Made by a program: the position numbers and the translations under genes
Notes under the pieces: generated by a model
Seen by the model: only the letters and a program-made list of their open reading frames with translations
Told to the model about the DNA's origin: nothing
Database searches by the model: none
DNA from: Roseburia_C sp900315735
GTDB lineage: Bacteria; Bacillota; Clostridia; Lachnospirales; Lachnospiraceae
DNA: 28,256 nucleotides
NCBI GenBank assembly: GCA_052118425.1
Contig: JBQKHF010000037.1
Direction: 5' to 3' (one strand)
In this document: in pieces, positions 6,585 to 15,135 of the stretch
Position numbering within the stretch: position 1 is the first letter of the stretch
How the letters are laid out: each line of letters opens with the position of its first letter

Positions 6585-8501
6585 CTAGATATCCAGGTTC
6601 TGGACATACTTCGCATTTGCTTCAATAAAATCACGTCTTGGTTCTACTTTGTCACCCATTAAAGTATTGAATGTTACATCAATTTCAGATGCTTCTTCTT
6701 CATCCATTACAACACGACGTAAGATTCTCTTCTCAGGATCCATGGTTGTCTCCCAAAGCTGCTCGGCATCCATTTCTCCTAATCCTTTGTATCGCTGAAT
6801 CTTGTTATTACCATCTCGTCCAATCTCTTTTAAGATATTGTTGAGCTGTTCATCACTGTAGGCATACCAGACATTTTTATTTTTCTCAATCTTATAAAGT
6901 GGCGGCTGTGCCAGATAAACATAGCCCTGCTTGATTAATTCCGGCATGAAACGATAAATGAAAGTAAGCATCAGGGTACTGATATGAGCACCATCCACAT
7001 CGGCATCGGTCATGATAATAATCTTATGATATCTTAATTTGCTGATATCAAAATCTTCATGAATACCGGTACCAAATGCTGTAATCATGGCTTTAATCTC
7101 AGCATTTCCGTAAATTTTATCAAGTCTTGCTTTCTCTACATTCAAAATCTTTCCACGAAGTGGAAGAATTGCCTGGGTTGCACGGCTTCTTGCAGTCTTT
7201 GCAGAACCACCGGCGGAATCTCCCTCGACGATGAAAATTTCGCAGTTTTTCGGGTCTTTATCAGAACAGTCTGCTAATTTACCAGGAAGTGAAGTTCCCT
7301 CTAAAGCTGTCTTTCTTCTGGTTAAATCTCTTGCTTTTCTTGCTGCCTCTCTTGCACGCTGTGCCAGCAGTGATTTCTCACAAATGGTCTTTGCAACCTG
7401 AGGATTCTGCTCTAAGAAATATGTAAGCTGCTCGCTTACTACGCTGTCTACTGCTCCTCTTGCTTCACTGTTACCAAGCTTCTGCTTTGTCTGTCCTTCA
7501 AACTGAGGCTCTTCAATCTTAATACTTACGATAGCGGTTAAACCTTCACGGATATCATCACCGGAAAGTGCCGGCTCAGAATCCTTTAAAATCTTATTCG
7601 CCCGCGCATATTCATTAAAAGTTTTGGTAAGCGCATTACGGAAACCTGCCAGATGTGTTCCGCCCTCCGGCGTGATGATGTTATTGACAAAGCTGTACGT
7701 AGCTTCGTTATATGCATCGTTATGCTGCATAGCAACTTCAACAAGAACCCCGTTTTTCTCACCTTCACAATAAATAACCTCCGGATATAATGCTTCCTTG
7801 CTCTTATTTAAGTAAGTTACAAATTCCTTAATACCGCCTTCATAATGGAATACCCGCTCTTTCATCGGTTCTTCCCTGTCATCACGAAGTGTAATCTTAA
7901 GGTTCTTTGTCAGGAATGCAGTCTCTCTTAAACGCTGCTTTAATGTATCAAAATCATATACGGTTTCTTCGAAAATGCTTCCGTCCGGAGAGAAGGTTAC
8001 GGTAGTACCGGTCTTATTTACATCACATTTTCCGACTTCTTTCAGTGGATACATGGTATGTCCACGTTCATAACGTTGCTGATAAATCTTTCCATCGTGG
8101 AAAATCTGTACTTCCAGCCAGTTAGAAAGTGCATTTACAACGGATGCTCCTACACCGTGTAATCCGCCGGACACTTTGTATCCTCCACCGCCGAATTTTC
8201 CGCCGGCATGCAGTACGGTAAATACTACTTCTACCGCAGGAATACCTGCTTTGTGGTTAATTCCTACCGGAATTCCACGTCCGTCATCTTCTACGGTAAT
8301 GGAATTGTCTTTATTAATCGTAACGATAATATGGGTACAATAACCTGCCAGTGCTTCATCGACAGAGTTATCTACAATTTCATATACCAGATGGTGAAGT
8401 CCTCTCACAGAGGTACTTCCAATATACATTCCAGGTCTCTTTCTTACTGCTTCCAAACCTTCCAAAATCTGAATTTGGTCTGCTCCGTATTCCGTACTCA
8501 T
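6585..8501 (-). CDS. gyrB: DNA gyrase subunit B
   Basis: This is a 638-residue ATPase subunit of gyrase. The GHKL ATP-binding fold is shown by EIVDNSVDEALAG (residues ~41-53), DDGRGIPV (~73-80) and GLHGVGASVVNALS (~113-126). The TOPRIM metal site is shown by FIVEGDSAGGSAK and MTDADVDGAHI. The C-terminus has QRYKGLGEMDAEQLWETTMDP, the usual GyrB tail, and there is no proteobacterial insertion. It lies between recF (27 bases upstream) and gyrA (12 bases downstream), with a GGAGG-type ribosome site before its ATG. Confidence 0.98.
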   Translation of the reverse strand: MSTEYGADQIQILEGLEAVRKRPGMYIGSTSVRGLHHLVYEIVDNSVDEALAGYCTHIIVTINKDNSITVEDDGRGIPVGINHKAGIPAVEVVFTVLHAGGKFGGGGYKVSGGLHGVGASVVNALSNWLEVQIFHDGKIYQQRYERGHTMYPLKEVGKCDVNKTGTTVTFSPDGSIFEETVYDFDTLKQRLRETAFLTKNLKITLRDDREEPMKERVFHYEGGIKEFVTYLNKSKEALYPEVIYCEGEKNGVLVEVAMQHNDAYNEATYSFVNNIITPEGGTHLAGFRNALTKTFNEYARANKILKDSEPALSGDDIREGLTAIVSIKIEEPQFEGQTKQKLGNSEARGAVDSVVSEQLTYFLEQNPQVAKTICEKSLLAQRAREAARKARDLTRRKTALEGTSLPGKLADCSDKDPKNCEIFIVEGDSAGGSAKTARSRATQAILPLRGKILNVEKARLDKIYGNAEIKAMITAFGTGIHEDFDISKLRYHKIIIMTDADVDGAHISTLMLTFIYRFMPELIKQGYVYLAQPPLYKIEKNKNVWYAYSDEQLNNILKEIGRDGNNKIQRYKGLGEMDAEQLWETTMDPEKRILRRVVMDEEEASEIDVTFNTLMGDKVEPRRDFIEANAKYVQNLDI

Positions 8502-8528
8502 CTGTATTCCTCCTATTCACGGATTATT

Positions 8529-9620
8529 TTACATTTCCTGTTTTTCACTTACTGTTCCGCTTATGACTTCAAATATTTTATCAATCTGGAAGCGGTTTCT
8601 TACAAATTCATCCAGACCGGTACAGGTAATGACCGTCTGAATATCATGTATACTGTTAAGCAGATAATTCTGCCTGTTACTGTCCAGTTCGGAAAGCACA
8701 TCGTCTAAAAGAAGTACCGGTGTATCATGGATACATCTTTTGACCAGCTCTATCTCTGATAATTTCAGTGATAAAGCGGAAGTTCTCTGCTGTCCCTGGG
8801 AACCGAATTTGCGGATATCGATATTTCCGATAAAGAAAGAAATATCATCTCTGTGAGGTCCCACGGAGGTACTGCAGTATTTTCTGTCCTTTTCCTTTGC
8901 CCGGTTTAGTTCATCTTCAAAAAAAGCTTCTTCTATATCCGGCTCATAGGTCAGCGTCAGCTGCTCTCTGCCACCGGAAATGCTTTCATGGATGCCCCGG
9001 ACAATTTCATTTAATTCCTCTACAAATCTCCGGCGCCGGCTGATAATCCGCCTGCCATAAGAAATGAGCTGCATATCCCATACGGACAACGTATTTTCTA
9101 AGTCCGGGTGAAATACCATATCTTTTAACAGCTTATTACGCTGATTTAAAACTTTATTATACTTGGTTAAATCAGAAAGATAAATTTTATCCAGCTGGCA
9201 GATTTCCGAATCTAAAAATCTTCTGCGCTCGGAAGGGCCATTTTTGATAATATTTAAATCCTCCGGTGAGAAAAATACCATATTCAGCACACCGAAAAGC
9301 TCACTTGCCTTGCGGATTGGCACGCCATTAATGGCAATTCCCTTGGAACGGTTCTTCTTCAGATGCATATCAATCTGATAACTCATCTGATTTTTTTCTA
9401 CCAGGGTACGGATATGTGCCTCATTTTCACCAAAACGAATCATTTCTTTGTCGCGGCTTCCCTTATGGGATTTCGTTGTTCCGCTGACATATATGGATTC
9501 CAGGATATTGGTCTTTCCCTGGGCATTATCCCCGTATAAAATATTGGTTCCGCCGTCAAGATTCAGATTTAACTCTTCATAATTACGGAAATTCTTAAGT
9601 TCAATGGACTTTATTATCAT
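8529..9620 (-). CDS. recF: DNA replication and repair protein RecF
   Basis: This 363-residue SMC-like ATPase loads RecA at gaps together with RecO and RecR. It has Walker A YGDNAQGKTN (~residues 34-43), a signature-like segment GSQGQQRTSALSLKLSE, and Walker B PVLLLDDVLSELD near the C-terminus. Its ATG overlaps the stop of the upstream S4-domain gene by 4 bases, so the two are translationally coupled. The length and the position in the dnaN-recF-gyrB series are canonical. Confidence 0.97.
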   Translation of the reverse strand: MIIKSIELKNFRNYEELNLNLDGGTNILYGDNAQGKTNILESIYVSGTTKSHKGSRDKEMIRFGENEAHIRTLVEKNQMSYQIDMHLKKNRSKGIAINGVPIRKASELFGVLNMVFFSPEDLNIIKNGPSERRRFLDSEICQLDKIYLSDLTKYNKVLNQRNKLLKDMVFHPDLENTLSVWDMQLISYGRRIISRRRRFVEELNEIVRGIHESISGGREQLTLTYEPDIEEAFFEDELNRAKEKDRKYCSTSVGPHRDDISFFIGNIDIRKFGSQGQQRTSALSLKLSEIELVKRCIHDTPVLLLDDVLSELDSNRQNYLLNSIHDIQTVITCTGLDEFVRNRFQIDKIFEVISGTVSEKQEM

Positions 9621-9826
9621 TTTACAATCTTTATGGTTTCGCCCAAAGCTTCCACTACATCTCCATCATATAATTTCTTGCCACGCTGTACTTCAACCTC
9701 ACCATTTACCTTAACTTTCTCATCTAAGATTACGAGCTTGGCAGTGACTCCGGAGTCTACGACTCCGGCGGCTTTTAAAGCCTGTCCTAATTTAATATAT
9801 TCATCCCGCAGCTTAATTTCCTGCAT
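9617..9826 (-). CDS. yaaA: S4-domain RNA-binding protein (YaaA/YlmH-like small protein)
   Basis: This is a 69-residue protein that is essentially a single S4 RNA-binding domain: IKLGQALKAAGVVDSGVTAKLVILDEKVKVNGEVEVQRGKKLYDGD. Small S4 proteins between dnaN and recF are a fixed feature of Firmicute origins (YaaA in Bacillus). The role is thought to be ribosome-related but is not firmly known. It overlaps recF by 4 bases and follows dnaN by 29. Confidence 0.9.
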   Translation of the reverse strand: MQEIKLRDEYIKLGQALKAAGVVDSGVTAKLVILDEKVKVNGEVEVQRGKKLYDGDVVEALGETIKIVK

Positions 9827-9855
9827 GATTGCCTCTCTTCCTGCCTCTGCAAATT

Positions 9856-10968
9856 CTAGTTTGCAGCCGCATTAAAGTTTACCGGAAGAATCAGATAAAT
9901 AAAGGTCTCATTTTCATCCCGGATAAAACATGGTGCCTTTGGATTTACCATATAAAGGGTTACTTCCTCTTCATCAATGACACGAAGGGCATCGATAAAG
10001 AATTTCGGATTAAATCCAATTAAAATATCTTTTCCATCTTTGGTAATATCAATTTCTTCGTTCATAGAACCAATGAAGGAATTGATTTTTAATTCCATCT
10101 TATCATCTGTGATATTCATGATAATTGGCTTCTTGTCTCCCTCTTTTACCAAAAGGGTAGCACGATCGATACAGTCTAATAATTCACGTTTGTTAATCTT
10201 AACCTTTGTCTCATAATCAGAAGAGAGCATCTGCTCAATCTTGAAATATTCGCCTTCAATCAGACGGGAAACAACGGTGGTATTGCCAAATTCAAATACA
10301 ATATGGTTGTCGGATAAATACATGCTGACATCTTCGTCAGCATTTCCCGGAAGAATCTTGCTGATTTCCTGTAATGTCTTTCCAGGAACAACCACTTTCT
10401 TATGCTCATAATTATTTTTCAGTTCAATATTACGAATAGAAATACGATGACCATCCAGTGATACAACCTTTAAGCTGTTCTCATTGATTTCAAATAATTC
10501 TCCGGTCATCAGCTTGTTATTGTCATTGTCTGCAATAGAAAAGATTGTCTGGCGGATCACTTCTTTTAAAGTAAACTGTGAAATGCTGATTTCTTCATTT
10601 CTTTCAATATATGGAATATAGGAGAAATCTTCACCGGATTTTCCAATGATATTGAATTTTGCTTTTTCACAGGTAATGGTTGTCTTAAAGGAAGAGTCTG
10701 TTTCGATTACAACTTCATTATCCGGAAGCTTTCTTACGATATCAGAAAAGATTTTGGCATCTAATGCGATAATTCCTCTTTCTTCAATCTCGCCTTCTAT
10801 TTTTGTTTCGATTCCAAGTTCCATATCATTGGCAGTTAATTTAATCTCACCGGCAGAAGCATCAATTAAGATACATTCTAAGATAGCCATGGTCGTTCTG
10901 GTTGGTACGGCTTTGGAAACAATGTTTACACCATAAAGTAAATTTGATTTTGAACAGATGATTTTCAT
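9856..10968 (-). CDS. dnaN: DNA polymerase III sliding clamp (beta subunit)
   Basis: With ATG at 10968 the product is 370 residues beginning MKIICSKSNLLYGVN, the standard clamp N-terminus. An upstream in-frame ATG at 10992 would add residues not found in the family. AAAGGAG lies upstream, but an ATG only 2 bases from it (position 10977) is too close to be preferred. The protein has the three repeated clamp domains and ends with FIYLILPVNF, close to the conserved M-P-x-R-type C-terminus though lacking the usual arginine. It forms the ring that tethers polymerases. It follows dnaA after 272 bases that contain the second half of oriC. Confidence 0.95.
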   Translation of the reverse strand: MKIICSKSNLLYGVNIVSKAVPTRTTMAILECILIDASAGEIKLTANDMELGIETKIEGEIEERGIIALDAKIFSDIVRKLPDNEVVIETDSSFKTTITCEKAKFNIIGKSGEDFSYIPYIERNEEISISQFTLKEVIRQTIFSIADNDNNKLMTGELFEINENSLKVVSLDGHRISIRNIELKNNYEHKKVVVPGKTLQEISKILPGNADEDVSMYLSDNHIVFEFGNTTVVSRLIEGEYFKIEQMLSSDYETKVKINKRELLDCIDRATLLVKEGDKKPIIMNITDDKMELKINSFIGSMNEEIDITKDGKDILIGFNPKFFIDALRVIDEEEVTLYMVNPKAPCFIRDENETFIYLILPVNFNAAAN

Positions 10969-10980
10969 GTTGTTCATAAC

Positions 10981-11240
10981 TCCTTTCGACATATATAAAT
11001 ATAATATTTAAAAAGAAATTAAACGTCTTATTCTTAGGGGATGTTAATAAGTGAATAACCTCTGCAACCCGCAATTCATAAGCATTTAAAAGAAATTGGT
11101 TACTGTATAACCTGTTTAAATGACTGCGGATTGTGTCTTAATAAAAAGTGAATAATTTTTTATGTAAAGTTGACATAATAAGTTATCCAATGCCATTCCA
11201 CAGCTATTTCACAAATTATAAACAGTGTCTTGTGCATAAA
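10981..11240. other. oriC, dnaA-dnaN spacer: DnaA boxes and AT-rich candidate unwinding element
   Basis: The spacer has a perfect DnaA box TGTGCATAA (11231-11239, minus orientation TTATGCACA) abutting the dnaA stop codon. Near-consensus boxes are AGTGAATAA (11050-11058 and 11147-11155) and TTATCCAAT (11183-11191). Toward dnaN, 10981-11035 is almost pure A/T, a candidate unwinding element. This bipartite layout (boxes both sides of dnaA, unwinding next to dnaN) is known from Bacillus. Which half melts here is inferred. Confidence 0.7.
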
Positions 11241-12590
11241 TTAATTTGGGTTAATCTTTTTCTTAATGGTATTTAAGAGATTTACGGTCGTCTCATTACT
11301 CTGTAATTCAGCTTCTACCTTATTAATACCATGAATAACGGTAGAATGATCTCTTCCTCCTAAGAGTTCTCCAATATATTCCAGGGAAACTCCGGTCATA
11401 TTCTTGCAAAGATACATGGCAATCTGTCTTGGCTTTGCAATATCGTTGCTACGGCTCTTAGAAATCATCTGATCCTTTGTAATATGGAAATGTTCGCATA
11501 CTACATCGATAATAAGCTGTGGAGTAATCTCTCTTGGCTTGTCCGGAGAAATGATATTCTGAAGCTCTTTCATGGCTACTTCCATGGTAATCTCAGTCTG
11601 TTCGAGATTGGAGTAGGCAAGCAGTTTATTTAAAGCACCTTCCAGTTCTCGGATATTAGACTTAATATTAGTAGCAATGTATTTTAAAATTTCATCATCT
11701 AAATGGAAATTATCCATTTCTTCTTTTCTTCGAAGAATCGCCATTCTGGTTTCATAATCCGGAGAACCGATATCAGCAGTCAGACCGCATTCAAAACGGG
11801 AACGGATACGTTCTTCTAATGTCTCCATATCCTTTGGCGGCTTATCGGAAGAAATAACAATCTGTTTCTTGGCAAGATAAAGCTCATTAAAGGTATGGAA
11901 GAATTCTTCCTGTGTACTTTCTTTTCCTATAATAAACTGGATATCGTCGATTAAAAGGACGTCGATATTACGATATTTATCACGGAAATTTGTCATAGCT
12001 GTATTATTGCCATTTCGGATGGCTTCAATCAGTTCATTGGTAAAAGTTTCCGATGAAACGTATAAAATCTTTACATTTGGGTTATTGGACTGGATAAAAT
12101 GTGCGATGGAATGCATCAAATGAGTTTTACCAAGTCCTACGCCTCCATATAAGAAGAGGGGGTTGTAGACCTCTCCCGGAGATTCTGCAACAGCCAGGGA
12201 AGCTGCATGAGCCAGTTTGTTATTATTTCCAACGACAAAAGTATCAAAGGTGTAGTTTGGATTTAAACTGGATTTGTCAATACTTTCTGTATTTACGAAA
12301 GCCATCGGTTTCGGAGTATGCATGGATTTTGCCTGCTCCGGCAGCACAAATTCAATTTCGTAATCCTTTCCAATGATTTCAGCAACTGCTACTTTAATAG
12401 GAAGAGTGTACTTCTTGGTAATGTAGTTAAGCCCCATCTGTTCATCCGGTACCAGTATGTATAAAGTATTGTCTTTGACATCAAATACCTTCAGTGGTTC
12501 TAACCAGGTTTTAAAAGAAATGTCAGTAAGTTCATGCTCTTCCTTGACAGTTCTTAAAATTTCTTCCCATTTTTCAATGATCTGTTCCAT
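11241..12590 (-). CDS. dnaA: Chromosomal replication initiator protein DnaA
   Basis: The chosen start is the ATG at 12590 (MEQIIEKWEEIL, 449 residues), because GGAGATTTTT precedes it at ideal spacing; the ATG 12 bases upstream lacks a ribosome site. Domain I (to ~85) leads into a linker. The AAA+ domain has Walker A GGVGLGKTH (~149-157), Walker B VLLIDDIQF and the arginine-finger segment ERIRSRFECG. Domain IV ends with the DnaA signature LGGRDHSTVIHGINKVE that binds DnaA boxes. It initiates replication at the flanking oriC and probably represses itself through the upstream boxes. Confidence 0.98.
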   Translation of the reverse strand: MEQIIEKWEEILRTVKEEHELTDISFKTWLEPLKVFDVKDNTLYILVPDEQMGLNYITKKYTLPIKVAVAEIIGKDYEIEFVLPEQAKSMHTPKPMAFVNTESIDKSSLNPNYTFDTFVVGNNNKLAHAASLAVAESPGEVYNPLFLYGGVGLGKTHLMHSIAHFIQSNNPNVKILYVSSETFTNELIEAIRNGNNTAMTNFRDKYRNIDVLLIDDIQFIIGKESTQEEFFHTFNELYLAKKQIVISSDKPPKDMETLEERIRSRFECGLTADIGSPDYETRMAILRRKEEMDNFHLDDEILKYIATNIKSNIRELEGALNKLLAYSNLEQTEITMEVAMKELQNIISPDKPREITPQLIIDVVCEHFHITKDQMISKSRSNDIAKPRQIAMYLCKNMTGVSLEYIGELLGGRDHSTVIHGINKVEAELQSNETTVNLLNTIKKKINPN

Positions 12591-12615
12591 AAAAATCTCC
12601 ATGTTTCTATTATTT

Positions 12616-12631
12616 AAGCTTTTTAAAGCTT
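12616..12631. promoter_or_regulatory. Palindrome in the dnaA 5' untranslated region
   Basis: AAGCTTTTTAAAGCTT is a perfect 16-base palindrome of the type AAGCTTT-TT-AAAGCTT between the likely dnaA promoter and its ribosome site. A possible -10 for dnaA on the minus strand is TATAAT at 12646-12651, with no convincing -35. The palindrome may form a hairpin in the dnaA leader or bind a dimeric regulator. Confidence 0.4.
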
Positions 12632-12732
12632 CTCATATTTATAGCATTATATAGAATCCTACTCTTCTAATAATAAACTAAATGGGGCAAATTATCAATG
12701 AGAACTTTTAAAGGTATAGGTGATAAGCCTTA

Positions 12733-12877
12733 TGTGAATAAAGTGGATAAAAAAGCCTTTATTTTAGCGGGAAAAGCTATTCAAAATTAAGGTAAGGTCA
12801 TTTTAACAACAAGTTATCCTTAAATTATCTACAGGTTATGCACAGGTTATAAACAATTGTGGATAACCTGTGGAAAA
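12733..12877. other. oriC, main DnaA-box cluster upstream of dnaA
   Basis: The perfect TTATNCACA boxes are 12733-12741 (minus), 12836-12844 (plus) and 12858-12866 (minus, TTATCCACA). Close variants are 12742-12750, 12825-12833 (TTATCTACA), 12847-12855 (TTATAAACA), 12869-12877 and a weak 12814-12822. The six from 12814 onward are spaced exactly 11 bp start to start. The cluster sits at the point where gene orientation diverges (dnaA left, rpmH right), the usual position of the Firmicute origin. Confidence 0.88.
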
Positions 12878-13002
12878 AATCTTGATATATGATTTTTATG
12901 GTGTGGAAGGAATAAAATGGATACTAGATATAGATTAAAAATAGTTTCTTCCTTATATATATAGTAGTGGAAAAATTAATTGCCGGAAAATACAGGTTTT
13001 AC

Positions 13003-13030
13003 TTGACTTGACAGGTTTTTTTGTTATAAT
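13003..13030 (+). promoter_or_regulatory. Promoter of rpmH
   Basis: -35 TTGACT (13003-13008) and -10 TATAAT (13025-13030) are separated by 16 bases. The rpmH ribosome site AGGAGG follows about 25 bases later. A second TTGACA overlaps the spacer but is too close to the -10 to be used. Confidence 0.7.
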
Positions 13031-13068
13031 TGTACTGATGTTTTCTAGCATAGAGGAGGTGGATTATT

Positions 13069-13212
13069 ATGCATAAAGGAAAGATGACATTTCAGCCAAA
13101 AAACAGACAGAGAAATAAAGTTCATGGTTTTCGTAAAAGAATGAGTACAGCAGGCGGAAGAAAAGTATTGGCTGCAAGAAGATTAAAAGGAAGAAAGAAA
13201 TTATCAGCATAG
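13069..13212 (+). CDS. rpmH: Ribosomal protein bL34
   Basis: This 47-residue basic protein of the large subunit reads GKMTFQPKNRQRNKVHGFRK, then RMSTAGGRKVLAARRLKGRK, the unmistakable L34 pattern. The ATG at 13069 is chosen because AGGAGGT lies 8-9 bases upstream. It gives MHKGKMTFQ, three residues longer than the usual MKMTFQ start; an internal ATG at the sixth codon would be too short. It is the first rightward gene after oriC and is followed by an intrinsic terminator. Confidence 0.97.
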   Translation: MHKGKMTFQPKNRQRNKVHGFRKRMSTAGGRKVLAARRLKGRKKLSA

Positions 13213-13235
13213 GCCACAACTTTTGTGGTCTTTTT
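13212..13235 (+). terminator. Intrinsic terminator/attenuator after rpmH
   Basis: GGCCACAA (13212-13219) pairs with TTGTGGTC (13223-13230), 8 pairs with a 3-base loop, followed by TTTTT. It begins at the last base of the rpmH stop codon. It would reduce readthrough into rnpA, allowing high L34 but low RNase P protein output. Confidence 0.8.
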
Positions 13236-13268
13236 CTTCTTATACAAGACTTTTTTAAGGATTGAAAA

Positions 13269-13598
13269 ATGGACTCATTGAAGAAAAACAAAGATTTCCA
13301 GAATGTATATCGCAATGGCAAGTCTTATGCGGACAAGTATCTGGTGATGTATGTTCTGGAAAATGGTTTGGAATCGAATCGAATTGGAATCTCCGTCAGT
13401 AAAAAAGTAGGAAATAGTGTAGTAAGACATCATCTGACGAGATTATTAAGGGAAAGTTACAGACTGCACGAAGAGATGTTTCATAGTGGTTGGGACATCG
13501 TAGTCATCGCAAGGGTGTCAGCAAAAGAAGCAGGTTATCACAAGTTGGAGAGTGCGTTGCTGCATCTTTCGAATCTTCATGGAATTATTCAAAGATAA
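13269..13598 (+). CDS. rnpA: Ribonuclease P protein component
   Basis: This 109-residue basic protein binds RnpB RNA and helps mature the 5' ends of tRNAs. Family marks are the N-terminal LKKNKDFQNVYRNGKS, the RIGISVSKKVGNSVVRHHLTRLLRES stretch covering the RNR-type RNA-contacting helix, and the WDIVVIARVSA strand. The usual RNR residues appear here as RHH, a mild variation. The ATG at 13269 follows AAGGA at suitable spacing. It sits between rpmH and yidD as in nearly all bacteria. Confidence 0.96.
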   Translation: MDSLKKNKDFQNVYRNGKSYADKYLVMYVLENGLESNRIGISVSKKVGNSVVRHHLTRLLRESYRLHEEMFHSGWDIVVIARVSAKEAGYHKLESALLHLSNLHGIIQR

Positions 13599-13616
13599 TA
13601 TCGAAAAGAAGATGGA

Positions 13617-13832
13617 ATGATTTTGAAAAAAATTTTAATTGCAATCATTAAATTTTATAGAAAATATCTTTCACCAATGAAAACAACGAAGTGCCCTTAT
13701 TGCCCGACCTGTTCTACCTATGGTCTGATTGCCGTGGAAAAGTATGGCGCAGTAAAGGGGGGAGCACTGGCTCTCTGGAGGATATTAAGATGTAATCCTT
13801 TTTCAAAAGGCGGATATGACCCGGTTCCATGA
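13617..13832 (+). CDS. yidD: Membrane protein insertion efficiency factor YidD
   Basis: This is a 71-residue protein with an N-terminal amphipathic helix (ILIAIIKFYRKYLSP) and the cysteine pattern CPYCPTCSTYGLIAVEKYGAVKG followed by RILRCNPFSKGGYDPVP, diagnostic for YidD (PF01809). It assists YidC-dependent insertion at the membrane. The gene sits 18 bases after rnpA and 16 before yidC. Confidence 0.96.
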   Translation: MILKKILIAIIKFYRKYLSPMKTTKCPYCPTCSTYGLIAVEKYGAVKGGALALWRILRCNPFSKGGYDPVP

Positions 13833-13848
13833 TTAGGAGGTACGTTCA

Positions 13849-15120
13849 GTGTCAGAAATCATTTTAACTCAGTACAATGGTAAGATTCTCGGACCGATTG
13901 CAAAGGTCTTAGGATGGATTATGAATGGAATCTATTATGTACTGAACAGTTTGTTTGGAATAGAAAATATCGGACTTTGCATCATTATCTTAACTTTGAT
14001 TATTTATGCATGTCTTTTTCCATTAACCTATAAACAGCAGAAGTTCTCAAAGCTTTCACAGAAGATGAATCCGGAACTTCAGGCTATCCAGAAGAAATAT
14101 AAAGACAAGAGAGACCAGGTGTCCATGCAGAAGATGCAGGAAGAGACACAGATGGTTTACCAGAAATATGGTGTTTCACCAACCGGTAGTTGTATCCAGA
14201 TGTTAATCCAGATGCCGATTCTGTTTGCTTTATATCGTGTATTCTTAAATGTACCGGCATATGTACCGGCTGTAAAAGAAAAGTTTTCTGCTCTTGTTAC
14301 AGAGATTATGTCTATTGACGGTTTTGCGGATAAGATGACAAGCTTTGTTGATAAACTGAAAATTGCAGGATTATCTGTTGATTTTACAGCAACAGATACA
14401 AATGTTCTTCATAATTATATTGTTGATGTTTTATATAAGATGAACACTTCCGGATGGAGTGAGTTAAAAACCGTATTTGGTAACCTTACCAATCTGGATG
14501 CAACTGAGAAATCCTTAGAGAAGTTAAACTATTTCCTTGGACTTAACATTTCAAACAGCCCATGGAATATTATGACAACAGGCTTTAAGTCAGGAGCTTA
14601 TTTACTTGCAATCGGTGCATTACTGATTCCGGTTATTTCTTTCCTGACACAGAGATTAAATATTAAATTAATGCCTACCGCTTCTACTGGTGATAATGAT
14701 GCAATGGCACAGCAGATGAAGACTATGAACCTTATGATGCCATTATTTTCATTTGTAATGTGTTTCACTGTTCCGGTTGGTCTTGGTATTTACTGGATCG
14801 CCAGTGCTTTGGTTCGTAGTATCCAGCAGTGGGGTATTAACAAACGTCTTGATAAGATGGACTGGGATGCTGTTATGAAAGCAAACCAGGAAAAAGCAAA
14901 AGCAAAGCGCGAAAAGAAAATGGGTCTGATTGAAAATCAGATTGCCAACGCAGCAAAGATGAGTACAAAAGCAAATATCATTGAATCAAGTACTATGACT
15001 AAGGAAGAGAAGGAAGAAGCTTTAGAGCATGCAGCAGAAGTAAGAAGCAATGCAAAAGCAGGAAGCCTTGCTTCCAAAGCAAACAGAGTACGTGAATTCA
15101 ATGAAAGAAACAATAAATAG
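13849..15120 (+). CDS. yidC: Membrane protein insertase YidC/Oxa1
   Basis: This 423-residue insertase folds and inserts inner-membrane proteins with or after Sec. The start is GTG at 13849, set by AGGAGG at 13835-13840. Five membrane segments are visible (about 15-35, 40-62, 105-125, 240-262 and 290-318), with the hydrophilic-groove region FPLTYKQQKFSKLSQKMNPE after the second. The C-terminal 90 residues are a lysine/alanine-rich tail suited to ribosome binding. A lipobox cysteine like that of Bacillus SpoIIIJ is absent. It lies 15 bases before the khpB gene, its usual partner. Confidence 0.95.
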   Translation: MSEIILTQYNGKILGPIAKVLGWIMNGIYYVLNSLFGIENIGLCIIILTLIIYACLFPLTYKQQKFSKLSQKMNPELQAIQKKYKDKRDQVSMQKMQEETQMVYQKYGVSPTGSCIQMLIQMPILFALYRVFLNVPAYVPAVKEKFSALVTEIMSIDGFADKMTSFVDKLKIAGLSVDFTATDTNVLHNYIVDVLYKMNTSGWSELKTVFGNLTNLDATEKSLEKLNYFLGLNISNSPWNIMTTGFKSGAYLLAIGALLIPVISFLTQRLNIKLMPTASTGDNDAMAQQMKTMNLMMPLFSFVMCFTVPVGLGIYWIASALVRSIQQWGINKRLDKMDWDAVMKANQEKAKAKREKKMGLIENQIANAAKMSTKANIIESSTMTKEEKEEALEHAAEVRSNAKAGSLASKANRVREFNERNNK

Positions 15121-15135
15121 AGGGGGTAATTTGCA

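Noticed and set aside
13067..13321. Leftward open frame opposite rpmH/rnpA
   Set aside because: It is the antisense shadow of rpmH and the start of rnpA; no ribosome site and a low-complexity Phe/Leu-rich product.
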